Part shown: positions 25,761 to 33,347 of the stretch, piece by piece
Position numbering within the stretch: the first letter of the stretch is position 1
How the letters are laid out: each line of letters starts with the position of its first letter
Assembly: GCA_041390685.1 (NCBI GenBank)
Contig: JAWKPL010000001.1
Span: 682,001 to 746,000 of the forward strand
Direction of reading: 5' to 3'
From: JAIBBD01 sp041390685
Lineage (GTDB): Bacteria; Chloroflexota; Dehalococcoidia; UBA2979
Length of the DNA stretch: 64,000 bases
Position numbers and translations under genes: made by a program
Notes under the pieces: model-generated
Told to the model about the DNA's origin: nothing
Database searches by the model: none
The model's input: only the letters and a program-made list of their open reading frames with translations

Positions 25761-27608
25761 TCACGGCCGGCGAGCGGACCGGCGCCGGGACCGCTCGATC
25801 TGATCGAGGAAGACCTTTCGGATGCGGACGTGACTCGGGGTCACCTCAAGGCACTCGTCCTCACGGATGAACTCGAGCGCCTGCTCGAGGGAGAGCTGAC
25901 GGTGGGGGACGAGCTTCTCGGTCTCCTCGGACGTGGAGGAGCGCATATTGGTGAGCTTCTTCTCGCGGGTGGGGTTCACGTCCATGTCATCGGCGCGGGC
26001 GTTCTCGCCGACAATCATGCCCTCGTACGTCTCGATGCCCGGACCGACAAACATCTGGCCGCGCTCCTGGAGGCTGAGGAGGGCGTAGGTGGTGGTGGGC
26101 CCTCGGCGGTCGGCAACCATGCTGCCGGTGGGACGTGTGCGCAACTCGCCGTGCCAGGGCTCGTAGCGGTCGAAGACGTGGTGCAGGAGTCCGGTGCCCC
26201 TGGTCTCAGTCAGGAACTCGGTGTGGAAGCCGATGAGGGCCCGCGCGGGCACGAGATACTCCATCCGCACGCGTCCACTGCCGTGGTTCACCATCTGCTC
26301 CAGGCGACCTTTGCGGAGGGCGAGGAGTTGCGTGATAACGCCCAGGTAGTCCTCCGGGACGTCGATAGCGAGGCGCTCGACCGGCTCGCAGAGCTTGCCG
26401 TCGATGACCTGCGTGACCACCTCGGGCTTGCCGACGGTGAGCTCGAAGCCCTCGCGGCGCATGGTCTCGACGAGGACGGCCAGCTGGAGCTCGCCGCGCC
26501 CCTGCACTGTCCAGGTGTCGGGCCGGTCGGCGGACATGACGCGGATGGAGACGTTGCCCACGGATTCCTGGTCGAGACGGCTCTTCAAGAGGCGGGCCGT
26601 GAGCTTCGAGCCGTCCTGCCCCGCGAGGGGAGAGGAATTGATGCCGATGGTCATCGAGAGGCTCGGCTCATCGATGCGGATGACCGGGAGAGGACGGGGA
26701 TCGTCGGCGTCGGCGAGCGTCTCGCCGATTGTGACGTCCGGGAAGCCGGCGACGGCGATGATGTCCCCCGGGCCGGCCTCCTCGGCCGGGACGCGCTCGA
26801 GGGCCTCGGTCACATAGAGCTCTGTAACCCGGACGCGCTCGACGGTGCCATCGACGCGGCAGCGGGCGACGGTCTGGCCCCGGCGGATGGCCCCCTGGAT
26901 GACGCGGCACAGCGCAAGACGACCGACGTAGAGGGAGGCATCGAGGTTGGTGACCAACGCCTGCAGCGGATGTCCTTCCTCGAACGATGGTGGCGGGACG
27001 TAGGACAGCAGGAGGTCAAAGAGCGGCTTGAGGCCTGCGCCCGGTTGCTCCATGTCGAGCGTGGCCTCACCCGCGCGGGCGTTGCAGTAGACGATGGGGA
27101 AATCGATCTGGGCTTCCGTGGCGTCGAGGTCAAGGAAGAGTTCGTAGACCTCGTCAACGACCTCCTTAATGCGGGCATCGGGGCGGTCGATCTTGTTGAC
27201 GACGAGGATGATGGCGAGGTTGGCCTCGAGGGCCTTGCGCAGGACGAAACGGGTCTGTGGGAGGGGGCCCTCGCTGGCGTCCACCAGGAGCAGGGCGGCG
27301 TCGACCATGGTGAGGCCGCGCTCGACCTCGCCGCCAAAGTCGGCATGGCCGGGGGTGTCGATGATGTTGATCTTCACGCCCTCGTAGCGGACGGCCGTAT
27401 TCTTGGCGAGGATCGTGATGCCCTTCTCGCGCTCGAGGTCCATGGAATCGAGGACGCGGTCAGCGACCTCCTGGTGCGCGTGGAAAGAGCCCGACTGGCG
27501 GAGCATGGCGTCGACGAGCGTGGTCTTGCCGTGATCGACGTGCGCGATGATCGCGACGTTGCGGATGTCGTCCCGGAGGGGCATCGACGAGTCCTCGGTA
27601 TCCTGCAT
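25761..27608 (-). CDS. typA: Ribosome-associated GTPase TypA/BipA
   Basis: 615 residues, full length. GTPase motifs G1 AHVDHGKTTLVD, G2 region GITILAKN, G3 DTPGHADF and G4 NKIDRPDA are present, followed by EF-G-like domains and the BipA-specific C-terminus (MRSSTSEETEKLVPHRQLSLEQALEFI). An internal Met eight residues in (MPLRDDIRNVA) is an alternative start. BipA assists ribosome assembly and stress adaptation. Single gene on the minus strand, divergent from the RRM protein gene. Confidence 0.96.
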   Translation of the reverse strand: MQDTEDSSMPLRDDIRNVAIIAHVDHGKTTLVDAMLRQSGSFHAHQEVADRVLDSMDLEREKGITILAKNTAVRYEGVKINIIDTPGHADFGGEVERGLTMVDAALLLVDASEGPLPQTRFVLRKALEANLAIILVVNKIDRPDARIKEVVDEVYELFLDLDATEAQIDFPIVYCNARAGEATLDMEQPGAGLKPLFDLLLSYVPPPSFEEGHPLQALVTNLDASLYVGRLALCRVIQGAIRRGQTVARCRVDGTVERVRVTELYVTEALERVPAEEAGPGDIIAVAGFPDVTIGETLADADDPRPLPVIRIDEPSLSMTIGINSSPLAGQDGSKLTARLLKSRLDQESVGNVSIRVMSADRPDTWTVQGRGELQLAVLVETMRREGFELTVGKPEVVTQVIDGKLCEPVERLAIDVPEDYLGVITQLLALRKGRLEQMVNHGSGRVRMEYLVPARALIGFHTEFLTETRGTGLLHHVFDRYEPWHGELRTRPTGSMVADRRGPTTTYALLSLQERGQMFVGPGIETYEGMIVGENARADDMDVNPTREKKLTNMRSSTSEETEKLVPHRQLSLEQALEFIREDECLEVTPSHVRIRKVFLDQIERSRRRSARRP

Positions 27609-27783
27609 GGTTCGGGTGGTGCCTCAAGTCTATGGTGAGGGGGGGCGGAGGGGCCACGGTGACCACACGCGCGATGCGGCCGGTTGTAGAATGAGCGCTG
27701 GACGTGGGAGACCGCGTCCTCTCAGTCGCTACCTGGCCGTTACCACCCGAGCGTCCGCGTCGAGCCTGAGAGACTAGTGGTAC

Positions 27784-27821
27784 AGGCCCGCATGGCGGGC
27801 CTATTGTCGGCGCAGGCCGAC
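27784..27821 (+). promoter_or_regulatory. Two leader hairpins before the RRM protein gene
   Basis: Two perfect hairpins lie back to back just upstream of the ribosome site: AGGCCCGC-atg-GCGGGCCT (27784-27802) and GTCGGC-GCAG-GCCGAC (27806-27821). GGAGAG and a TTG start follow. In a leader of a cold-shock-type RNA-binding protein, such structures could gate translation or mRNA stability. Not matched to a known element. Confidence 0.45.
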
Positions 27822-27835
27822 GTGGAGAGTGGTTC

Positions 27836-28393
27836 TTGAATCAGAGGATCTACGTGGGAAACCTCCCGTTCAGCTCACGGGAGGACGATGTGCGCGAGCT
27901 GTTCGCGCAGTACGGCGAGGTGATCTCGGTCGTGTTGCCGACGGACCGGGAGACCGGACGGCCGCGCGGCTTCGGGTTCGTGGAGATGTCCGGCGAGGAC
28001 GCCACGAAGGCAATCGACGCGTTGAACGGCAGGGACTTCGGCGGACGCGCACTGAACGTGAATCAGGCGCGCGAGCGCGAGGACCGACCTCGCGGTGGTG
28101 GCGGCGGCCGCTACGGTGGGGGCGGCGGCGGCGGTGGTTACGGCGACCGCGGCGGCGGTGGCCACGGCAGCGGCGGCGGCGGTGGTTACGGCGACCGCGG
28201 TGGCGGTGGTTACGGCGACCGCGGCGGCGGTGGCTACGGCAGCGGCGGCGGCGGTGGTTACGGCGACCGCGGTGGCGGTGGTTACGGCGACCGTGGCGGC
28301 GGTGGCTATGGCGACCGCGGCGGTGGCGGCTATGGCGACCGGGACCGCGGCTACGGCGACCGTGGAGGCCAGCGCGGCTACGGCCGGCGGTAG
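27836..28393 (+). CDS. Glycine-rich RNA-binding protein (single RRM)
   Basis: 185 residues from TTG 27836, with GGAGAG 7 nt upstream; no better start exists. Residues 3-80 form one RRM with RNP2 IYVGNLPF and RNP1 RGFGFVEM. The C-terminal ~100 residues are repeats of GGGGYGDR / GGGGYGSG, a disordered, Arg/Gly/Tyr-rich tail. Bacterial relatives are often cold-induced RNA chaperones, and RG/Y tails promote phase separation. The rare TTG start plus leader hairpins suggests limited or conditional translation. Followed by a strong terminator. Confidence 0.9.
   Translation: MNQRIYVGNLPFSSREDDVRELFAQYGEVISVVLPTDRETGRPRGFGFVEMSGEDATKAIDALNGRDFGGRALNVNQAREREDRPRGGGGGRYGGGGGGGGYGDRGGGGHGSGGGGGYGDRGGGGYGDRGGGGYGSGGGGGYGDRGGGGYGDRGGGGYGDRGGGGYGDRDRGYGDRGGQRGYGRR
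28095..28370 (+). repeat. In-frame tandem repeats encoding the Gly-rich tail
   Basis: Imperfect tandem units of about 24-27 nt built around GGCGGTGGTTACGGCGACCG, encoding GGGGYGDR. They are coding repeats within the RRM protein gene and could vary in number between strains by slippage. Confidence 0.85.
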
Positions 28394-28438
28394 GGCGTCC
28401 GCCTCGTAGAACGGGTGACTACGGCAGTGACGCAGACA

Positions 28439-28464
28439 GAGAGCCCGGCTGTTGCCGGGCTCTC
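28439..28464 (+). terminator. Terminator after the RRM protein gene
   Basis: Perfect 11-bp stem GAGAGCCCGGC / GCCGGGCTCTC with loop TGTT, followed by CGCTTTGTTC. It lies 46 nt after the stop codon at 28393. Confidence 0.8.
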
Positions 28465-28668
28465 CGCTTTGTTCGCTGTGCCGGTGGCCGCGCTGCCGGT
28501 GCTCTGCGTACAGGCGCTCCTTGACCGCCCGCGTCACGACCACGAAGGCCGGATGCGAGCTTGTCTGGCCGTCGGGCCTGTAACGATTCCGACAGGAAGG
28601 AGCGACAGTGCTCCGTTGACTTACTTGGCCGGCACGGCCACCATACGTTGAGCGTGTGGCACGCCAAA

Positions 28669-28799
28669 TCTTCCGGTCGCGCGGAAGAGTGGGGGACCCA
28701 GGAACCGGGGCGAATCCTCAGGCGGGGCCGAAGGCCACGATCCTGGGGAGCGGCTTCTTCCGCCGTAGCCCGTCAGCTAACCCCGCCGGCGTAGGAAGA
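28669..28799 (+). promoter_or_regulatory. c-di-AMP riboswitch (ydaO/yuaA element)
   Basis: The conserved ydaO blocks are present in order: GGAAGAGTGGGGGACCCAG, GGGGCGAATC, GGGGCCGAAGGCC..GATCCT, and AGCCCGTCAGCTAACC followed by a purine-rich close. The outer stem is TCTTCC (28669-28674) with GGAAGA (28794-28799). Known ydaO elements bind two c-di-AMP and usually turn the downstream gene off at high ligand. The controlled gene here starts 20 nt later and encodes a membrane glycosyltransferase. A TTGACT box at 28616 has no convincing -10. Confidence 0.92.
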
Positions 28800-28819
28800 A
28801 CCTCGTGCGAGGGGTTCCT

Positions 28820-30682
28820 ATGGCCATCCAGGCGCGCCCCGGCGCGGCCGCAGCTCGGCAGCCGCTGCCCAGCCAGGCGCCTGTACTTTCCCCACACATC
28901 CCGCAGTTGCAGTCGCCGAGCCGGTGGCGAGGCCGGCTTGGCGATGCGGCGCCGCTGGCGCTTTCGCTCTTTCTGATCTCGTTCATTTTCTGGGCGCCGT
29001 TCCATCCGGTGACCGCGGCGGTGTTCGCGGTCTCCCTCGTCGGATTCTATGTGTACTGGGTCGGCCGCTCTTACAGTGTGGCGGCGGCGTGCTGGATCGG
29101 GCTGCGGCGGATCAACCGCTGGAAGCAGACGCAGTGGCCCGCGAAGTACGCGCAATGGAGCGCGCGGCGCGGGGGCGTCGATGCGTGGGATTGGCCACGA
29201 CACCTGGTGATCATCCCGAACTACCGCGAGCACGAGCACGAGTTGGCGCGCACGCTCGACTCGCTCGCCGCACAGGCGAATGCGGAGCAACTGGTGGTGG
29301 CGCTCGCAATGGAGGAACGTGAGACAGGTGCGCAGCGCAAAGCGGCGCGATTGCTGCTGTCGTACCGCGGACGGTTCGGCGACATCTTCGCGACGTTCCA
29401 TCCCGCGGGGGTGCCGGGTGAGGCGCCAGGCAAGGGATCGAACGAGGCATGGGCAGCGCGCCAGGCGTATGGACGCCTGATCAGTGGCGGCGCGAGCGAT
29501 GACCTGGCGCGGTATACGGTGACGAGTTGCGATGCCGACGCGTACTTTGACCCGCACCACTTCGAGGCGCTGAACTACCTGTTCCTCACGTCGAAAGACC
29601 GCTATCGGGCGTTCTGGCAGCCGGCGATCTTCAACAGCAACAACATCTGGGATATCCCGGCCCCACTGCGCCTGCCGGACGGCCTGTCAGGCGTGAACCG
29701 GCTCGCGAACCTGGTGCTGCCGGTCAGCGTGAAGTTTCCGACCTCCTGCTACGCGCTGAGCTGGCGGATGCTCTCCGAGGTCGACTACTGGGACGAAGAG
29801 GTCATCCCCGAAGACTGGCACGTGTATCTGAAGTGCTGCTTCGCACTCGGAGACCGGGTCCACGTCGAGCCGTTGTATTTGCCGCTCGGTAACGACTGCG
29901 TGCTCGCGGACGGGTACATGCCGACGCTGCGGGCGCACTACACGCAGTCGGTCCGCCATGCATGGGGAGCGAGCGATGTCCCGTACGCGTGGCGGGCGGC
30001 ATTCGCGCCGGGGCCGCTGAGCCGGGCGCGGCGGTTCGTCCTGGCAGCGAACCTGACGAAAGTGCACGTGCTGTGGGCGGCCCAGTGGTACATCATCACG
30101 GTAGGCATGCTCATCCCGATGAAGTTCGCGCAGCACCTCGGCGCGCCCATGCCGGGCTGGTGGACGCGCAAGCAGTTCGAGATCCCGGGGCCGGGCTGGC
30201 ACGTCGAGAACATCCTGACGCCTCAACACTGGCTGGCGTTCGATGAGACAGGGCTCGTCGAGCCCCGGATCACCCTCACGGTGTGCGGGCTGTTGATTGC
30301 GGTGTGCATCGTCCCGCTGTTCGCGCTGATCGCGTTCGAATACCGGGCACGCGGCCAGCGTCCTGCGTACGTCTCACGAGTGAAGGTGCTGGGGCAGTTC
30401 ACGATGTGGCCGTTGATGGCGCTGATCACGTTCGTGTGGGCGAGCCTGCCGGCGCTGCACGCGCAGTGGAAGCTCGCAAGCGGTCGCGGGCTGGTGTACC
30501 GCGTGGCTCAGAAGGGCGGCCACGGGATCCGGGCGGATGAGCCTCTGGCCGACCCAGAGGAGCAGGAGGCGGTGCTGGTCCTCGCCGCGGAGTCTGCGGC
30601 GAATGGCGAGGTGACGCGCCCGCCGGAGCACCAGACGGTCGCCACGCTCCAGGCCCTTGCGGGGAATCTGCTGATCTTCTAG
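28820..30682 (+). CDS. Membrane glycosyltransferase family 2-like protein under c-di-AMP riboswitch
   Basis: 620 residues from ATG 28820 with GAGGGGT just upstream. Two N-terminal membrane helices (near 50-90) precede a GT-A domain: HLVIIPNYREHEHELARTLDSL, EMEERETG-like VVALAMEERET, KGSNEAWAARQA and YTVTSCDADAYFDPHHFEAL (DAD metal-binding motif), then EEVIPEDWHVYLKC as the candidate acid block. Three or four C-terminal helices follow. The layout fits processive or lipid-linked surface glycosylation. The ydaO riboswitch places it among envelope and osmotic-stress genes, and a UspA gene follows. Confidence 0.85.
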   Translation: MAIQARPGAAAARQPLPSQAPVLSPHIPQLQSPSRWRGRLGDAAPLALSLFLISFIFWAPFHPVTAAVFAVSLVGFYVYWVGRSYSVAAACWIGLRRINRWKQTQWPAKYAQWSARRGGVDAWDWPRHLVIIPNYREHEHELARTLDSLAAQANAEQLVVALAMEERETGAQRKAARLLLSYRGRFGDIFATFHPAGVPGEAPGKGSNEAWAARQAYGRLISGGASDDLARYTVTSCDADAYFDPHHFEALNYLFLTSKDRYRAFWQPAIFNSNNIWDIPAPLRLPDGLSGVNRLANLVLPVSVKFPTSCYALSWRMLSEVDYWDEEVIPEDWHVYLKCCFALGDRVHVEPLYLPLGNDCVLADGYMPTLRAHYTQSVRHAWGASDVPYAWRAAFAPGPLSRARRFVLAANLTKVHVLWAAQWYIITVGMLIPMKFAQHLGAPMPGWWTRKQFEIPGPGWHVENILTPQHWLAFDETGLVEPRITLTVCGLLIAVCIVPLFALIAFEYRARGQRPAYVSRVKVLGQFTMWPLMALITFVWASLPALHAQWKLASGRGLVYRVAQKGGHGIRADEPLADPEEQEAVLVLAAESAANGEVTRPPEHQTVATLQALAGNLLIF

Positions 30683-30767
30683 CTGTCAGTTCGATGTGCC
30701 CGGGTGCGTGGACGCGCACAAGGACGCATCCGCGTATCCTGCGTGCGCATGGAACGCGGGGAGCCGG

Positions 30768-31193
30768 ATGAAGCTGCTGATCGCCCTCGAAACGACCGAG
30801 CACGACGACGTGGTAGGCGGGCCGGCAGCAGAGCTCGCCCGTTCCGCGAACGCTGACGTCGTGCTGCTGAACGTCGTCAATCCGCTCACTGATGCTGCGG
30901 ACATTGTCGCGCCCAGCCGTTCCGAGGCACTGCAGACGGTGCGCGGGCAGCGAGTTGCGTATCTCGAGGGGTTCGCGGCGCGGTTCGACGGCGCACGCGT
31001 ACGGGTGGAGGAGCTGAAGCACGGGGAGGATGTGCCGGGCTGCATTGCGCGAGTGGTGCAGGAGGAGCAGGCGGACATCCTGGTGATCGCGACGAACCGC
31101 GCCGCCGGCGTCCGCGGGCTGATCCTCGGGAGCGTGGCGCAGCACCTGCTGCGGATCAGCCCGTGCCCGATCCTGATCGTCCGGGTCGAGTAG
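30768..31193 (+). CDS. Universal stress protein, UspA family
   Basis: 141 residues from ATG 30768, preceded by GGGGAG; the frame is open upstream, but MKLLIALETTEHDD is the family N-terminus. The ATP-binding motif is TNRAAGVRGLILGSVAQHLLR (G-x2-G-x-ILGS), ending CPILIVRV. Such proteins bind ATP and help survival under starvation or envelope stress. It lies 85 nt behind the riboswitch-controlled glycosyltransferase on the same strand and may belong to that transcript. Confidence 0.9.
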   Translation: MKLLIALETTEHDDVVGGPAAELARSANADVVLLNVVNPLTDAADIVAPSRSEALQTVRGQRVAYLEGFAARFDGARVRVEELKHGEDVPGCIARVVQEEQADILVIATNRAAGVRGLILGSVAQHLLRISPCPILIVRVE

Positions 31194-31199
31194 CGCCGC

Positions 31200-32180
31200 T
31201 CAGGGAAGCTCGTGCACCGGCGGTGAGACCGCCGGCCGGAACCAGAAGAACGGTTCGCCGCTGGTCACACGCAGGAGGCTGCCGGGAAGCGTCGGCTCGC
31301 ACGGCAGCGTGAATTGCGTGAGACGGCCGTCCGGGCTCACCCAGAGCTGGCGAGCCTCGCCGCCCTCGAATGCCACCACGAGCACGTAGTCCGGCAGGCC
31401 GTTCTCCGGCACCGGAGCCCGAACCACTCCATACAGCCTGAGCACCCCCTGTCCGTCGCCACCACGAGCCGCAGCGGGGACCTCCGTGCGATAAAAGGCA
31501 TCGAGGTACTCACGAAGGCTGGCAGCGGAGATCGGTCCGTCCGAACAGGACTCGGCGTCCGGACCGGCCTCTCGTGTGGCGGTGGCGGTCTCGGTCACAT
31601 CCGGCACTAAGGTCGGTACGGGCGTCGAGGTGGGCGCGGCCAGCGTCGGGGACGGGGAAGGGGCCGCCGACGCGAGTGCAAGGAGGCGGGCGCGGTCACG
31701 GCTGACGATGGCGGCGAGCACCTCATCGACGACCGGGATCCCCGAGCGCGCGTCAGCGGGATAAACGGGGCCGGTGAACTCGAAGCCGCTCGAGGGCTCC
31801 GTGATCTCAGGGAGAGCGCTGAACTCCGTGCTAAGCCGCGTCCAGTCCTCGGAATACACGATCCAGCCGATGCCGGGAAGCGCGAGCCACTCCGCGCCGG
31901 CAAGGCGCGCGGACACTGGCACGACGTCGTCGGGCTGTAGCCGGCCAACGACGGGATAGGCTGCGCCCGGGCCGGAGCGGACGTTCAGGTCATCGGTGGT
32001 GATGGTTGCGCGGGCGACCTCAGGCCAGCGCGGAGTCGCGGTGGCGCGAGGCGTCGGCGCGACGGTGGCGGCAGCGGTGGGCTCCGATGTCGGCTCCGGG
32101 GAGCTACCGCCACAGGCGAAGAGCGTCAGCAGGGCCGGCAGGCTGAGGAGCGAGAGCCGCAGCTGGCGATGCAAGGTCAT
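31200..32180 (-). CDS. SH3-domain lipoprotein
   Basis: 326 residues. A signal peptide ends at the lipobox TLFACGG, followed by a Thr/Pro/Ala-rich linker. An SH3b domain follows near residues 60-120 (DDLNVRSGPGAAYPVVGRLQPDDVVPV ... GWIVYSEDW). A second Pro/Thr-rich linker and a C-terminal ~110-residue domain of unknown type come after. SH3b domains usually bind cell-wall or glycan. It is probably displayed outside the membrane. Convergent with the UspA gene (6-nt gap). Confidence 0.82.
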   Translation of the reverse strand: MTLHRQLRLSLLSLPALLTLFACGGSSPEPTSEPTAAATVAPTPRATATPRWPEVARATITTDDLNVRSGPGAAYPVVGRLQPDDVVPVSARLAGAEWLALPGIGWIVYSEDWTRLSTEFSALPEITEPSSGFEFTGPVYPADARSGIPVVDEVLAAIVSRDRARLLALASAAPSPSPTLAAPTSTPVPTLVPDVTETATATREAGPDAESCSDGPISAASLREYLDAFYRTEVPAAARGGDGQGVLRLYGVVRAPVPENGLPDYVLVVAFEGGEARQLWVSPDGRLTQFTLPCEPTLPGSLLRVTSGEPFFWFRPAVSPPVHELP

Positions 32181-32218
32181 CGAGCCACTCCCGTCGTCGT
32201 AGCGCCGGTGCAGTCATT

Positions 32219-32737
32219 CTAACGAGTCTCCACGCGCGGACGTTCCCGGCGGAGCTTCGCACGGAGCAGGGCGGGTGTGACCTGGGAGGCGAGCACGACC
32301 CCGACGAGGATTCCTCCGAGGTCGGCGAGCCAGTCGTTCAGCGAGGGGCTGCGTCCGGCCCAGCGCTGGGCAACCTCGTCGGCAGCGGCGAACGCGATCA
32401 GCAGCGCCGTGAGGCGCAGAAGCGGCAACACACGTCGGCCGGGCGGCCACGAGGCCGAGACGTGCACGGCCGCGAGGAAGGCAAGCACGAGGAACGCGAT
32501 AGCGTGACCGTCCTGGCAGGGGATGCCGCCGATGCAGGCATCGTGACCGGCCTCGCCGCCAGTTCGAGTGACAATTGTGGGGAGAAAGCGCGCCAGCGCG
32601 TCGTCCTGCGCGGGGCTCACCAGGAGCGTGAGCACGATGATGACGACCGCCACCACCAGCGCGGCGAACATCGAAAGTCGGCGCAGTCGTCCCGTCCGCA
32701 CAGCGCTCCGATCGTCGGGGTAGTGATCGTAACTCAC
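32219..32737 (-). CDS. VanZ-like membrane protein
   Basis: 172 residues from GTG 32737 (VSYDHYPDDRS); an earlier start at 32806 would overlap the neighbouring gene and adds no family sequence. Four membrane helices. The VanZ block is GHAIAFLVLAFLAAVH, then DEVAQRWAGRSPSLNDWLADLGGILVG. Members of this family appear in teicoplanin clusters and widely in chromosomes with unknown roles. Lies between the SH3 lipoprotein and a small unknown gene, all on the minus strand. Confidence 0.82.
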   Translation of the reverse strand: MSYDHYPDDRSAVRTGRLRRLSMFAALVVAVVIIVLTLLVSPAQDDALARFLPTIVTRTGGEAGHDACIGGIPCQDGHAIAFLVLAFLAAVHVSASWPPGRRVLPLLRLTALLIAFAAADEVAQRWAGRSPSLNDWLADLGGILVGVVLASQVTPALLRAKLRRERPRVETR

Positions 32738-32786
32738 GGAGCGCCACGGTCGGAGGGTCGTCGAACAACGGGTGGAGTGGCCGTCG

Positions 32787-33095
32787 CTAGAAGGGCGGCT
32801 CGCCAACCCCGAGCACGGTGACCTCCATGCCTGGGGAAAGCTGGCTCGCGGAGCCGTCGTACTCCACGAAGGCCTCGTGGAGCGTGCCGTCCGGCAGGCG
32901 GAGGGAGTACTGCCCGACGAGATCCTGAGCGACGCCAGGTGGCGTGAGCGCTGTGAGATGACCCTGCCAGCGGGATTCCTCGCCGTCCGTGTCCTTCCAG
33001 GCGGTGAGCTTCGCCATAGCGACCACTTCCCCCTGCTCGTTCATCACCTCGACGTTGCCGAGGTGCGTCTCGCCGTACGCAGACTCGCCGTTCAC
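32787..33095 (-). CDS. Small beta-rich protein of unknown function
   Basis: 102 residues, acidic, with no signal peptide or membrane span. Pattern: GNVEVMNEQGEVVAMAKLTAWKDTDGE, then GQYSLRLPDGTLHEAFVEYDG and a C-terminal MEVTVLGVGEPPF. It suggests a small beta barrel. No family recognised. Its GAGGAGGGTG ribosome site before ATG 33095 is strong. It is divergent from the PBP gene with a 252-bp gap that holds no other gene. Confidence 0.7.
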   Translation of the reverse strand: MNGESAYGETHLGNVEVMNEQGEVVAMAKLTAWKDTDGEESRWQGHLTALTPPGVAQDLVGQYSLRLPDGTLHEAFVEYDGSASQLSPGMEVTVLGVGEPPF

Positions 33096-33347
33096 AAGAC
33101 ACCCTCCTCCATGCGGTCTCGACCTCGACGGTATGCGGGGCAGGCTCGCAGCGGGCTGTCAGCGGGCCCTGGCGCATCGCAACGGTGTGTCGCGCGGAGG
33201 GCGGAGCGAGGCCGACGCGGCCGCGCGGCCGGACTCGTTGTGCAACCTGGTCGCAGGGCCGAAGCGGGTGTGATTTTACGATTCCGTTTCGTCACTGCCC
33301 TACAGTGGAAGGAGAAGAACCGCTTGCCTGAGGAGTGAGGGGCCGAC

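Noticed and set aside
25752..27638. Long open frame on the plus strand (~628 codons) across typA
   Set aside because: It is the antisense shadow of typA, with Ala/Asp/Glu-rich sequence and no motifs, while the minus strand encodes a full, conserved TypA.
28095..28370. Possible CRISPR array in the regular repeats
   Set aside because: Units are contiguous with no spacers and code in frame for GGGGYGDR in the RRM protein tail.
28616..28647. Promoter TTGACT for the riboswitch transcript
   Set aside because: No acceptable -10 at 16-19 nt; the nearest candidate CATACG is weak and 20 nt away.
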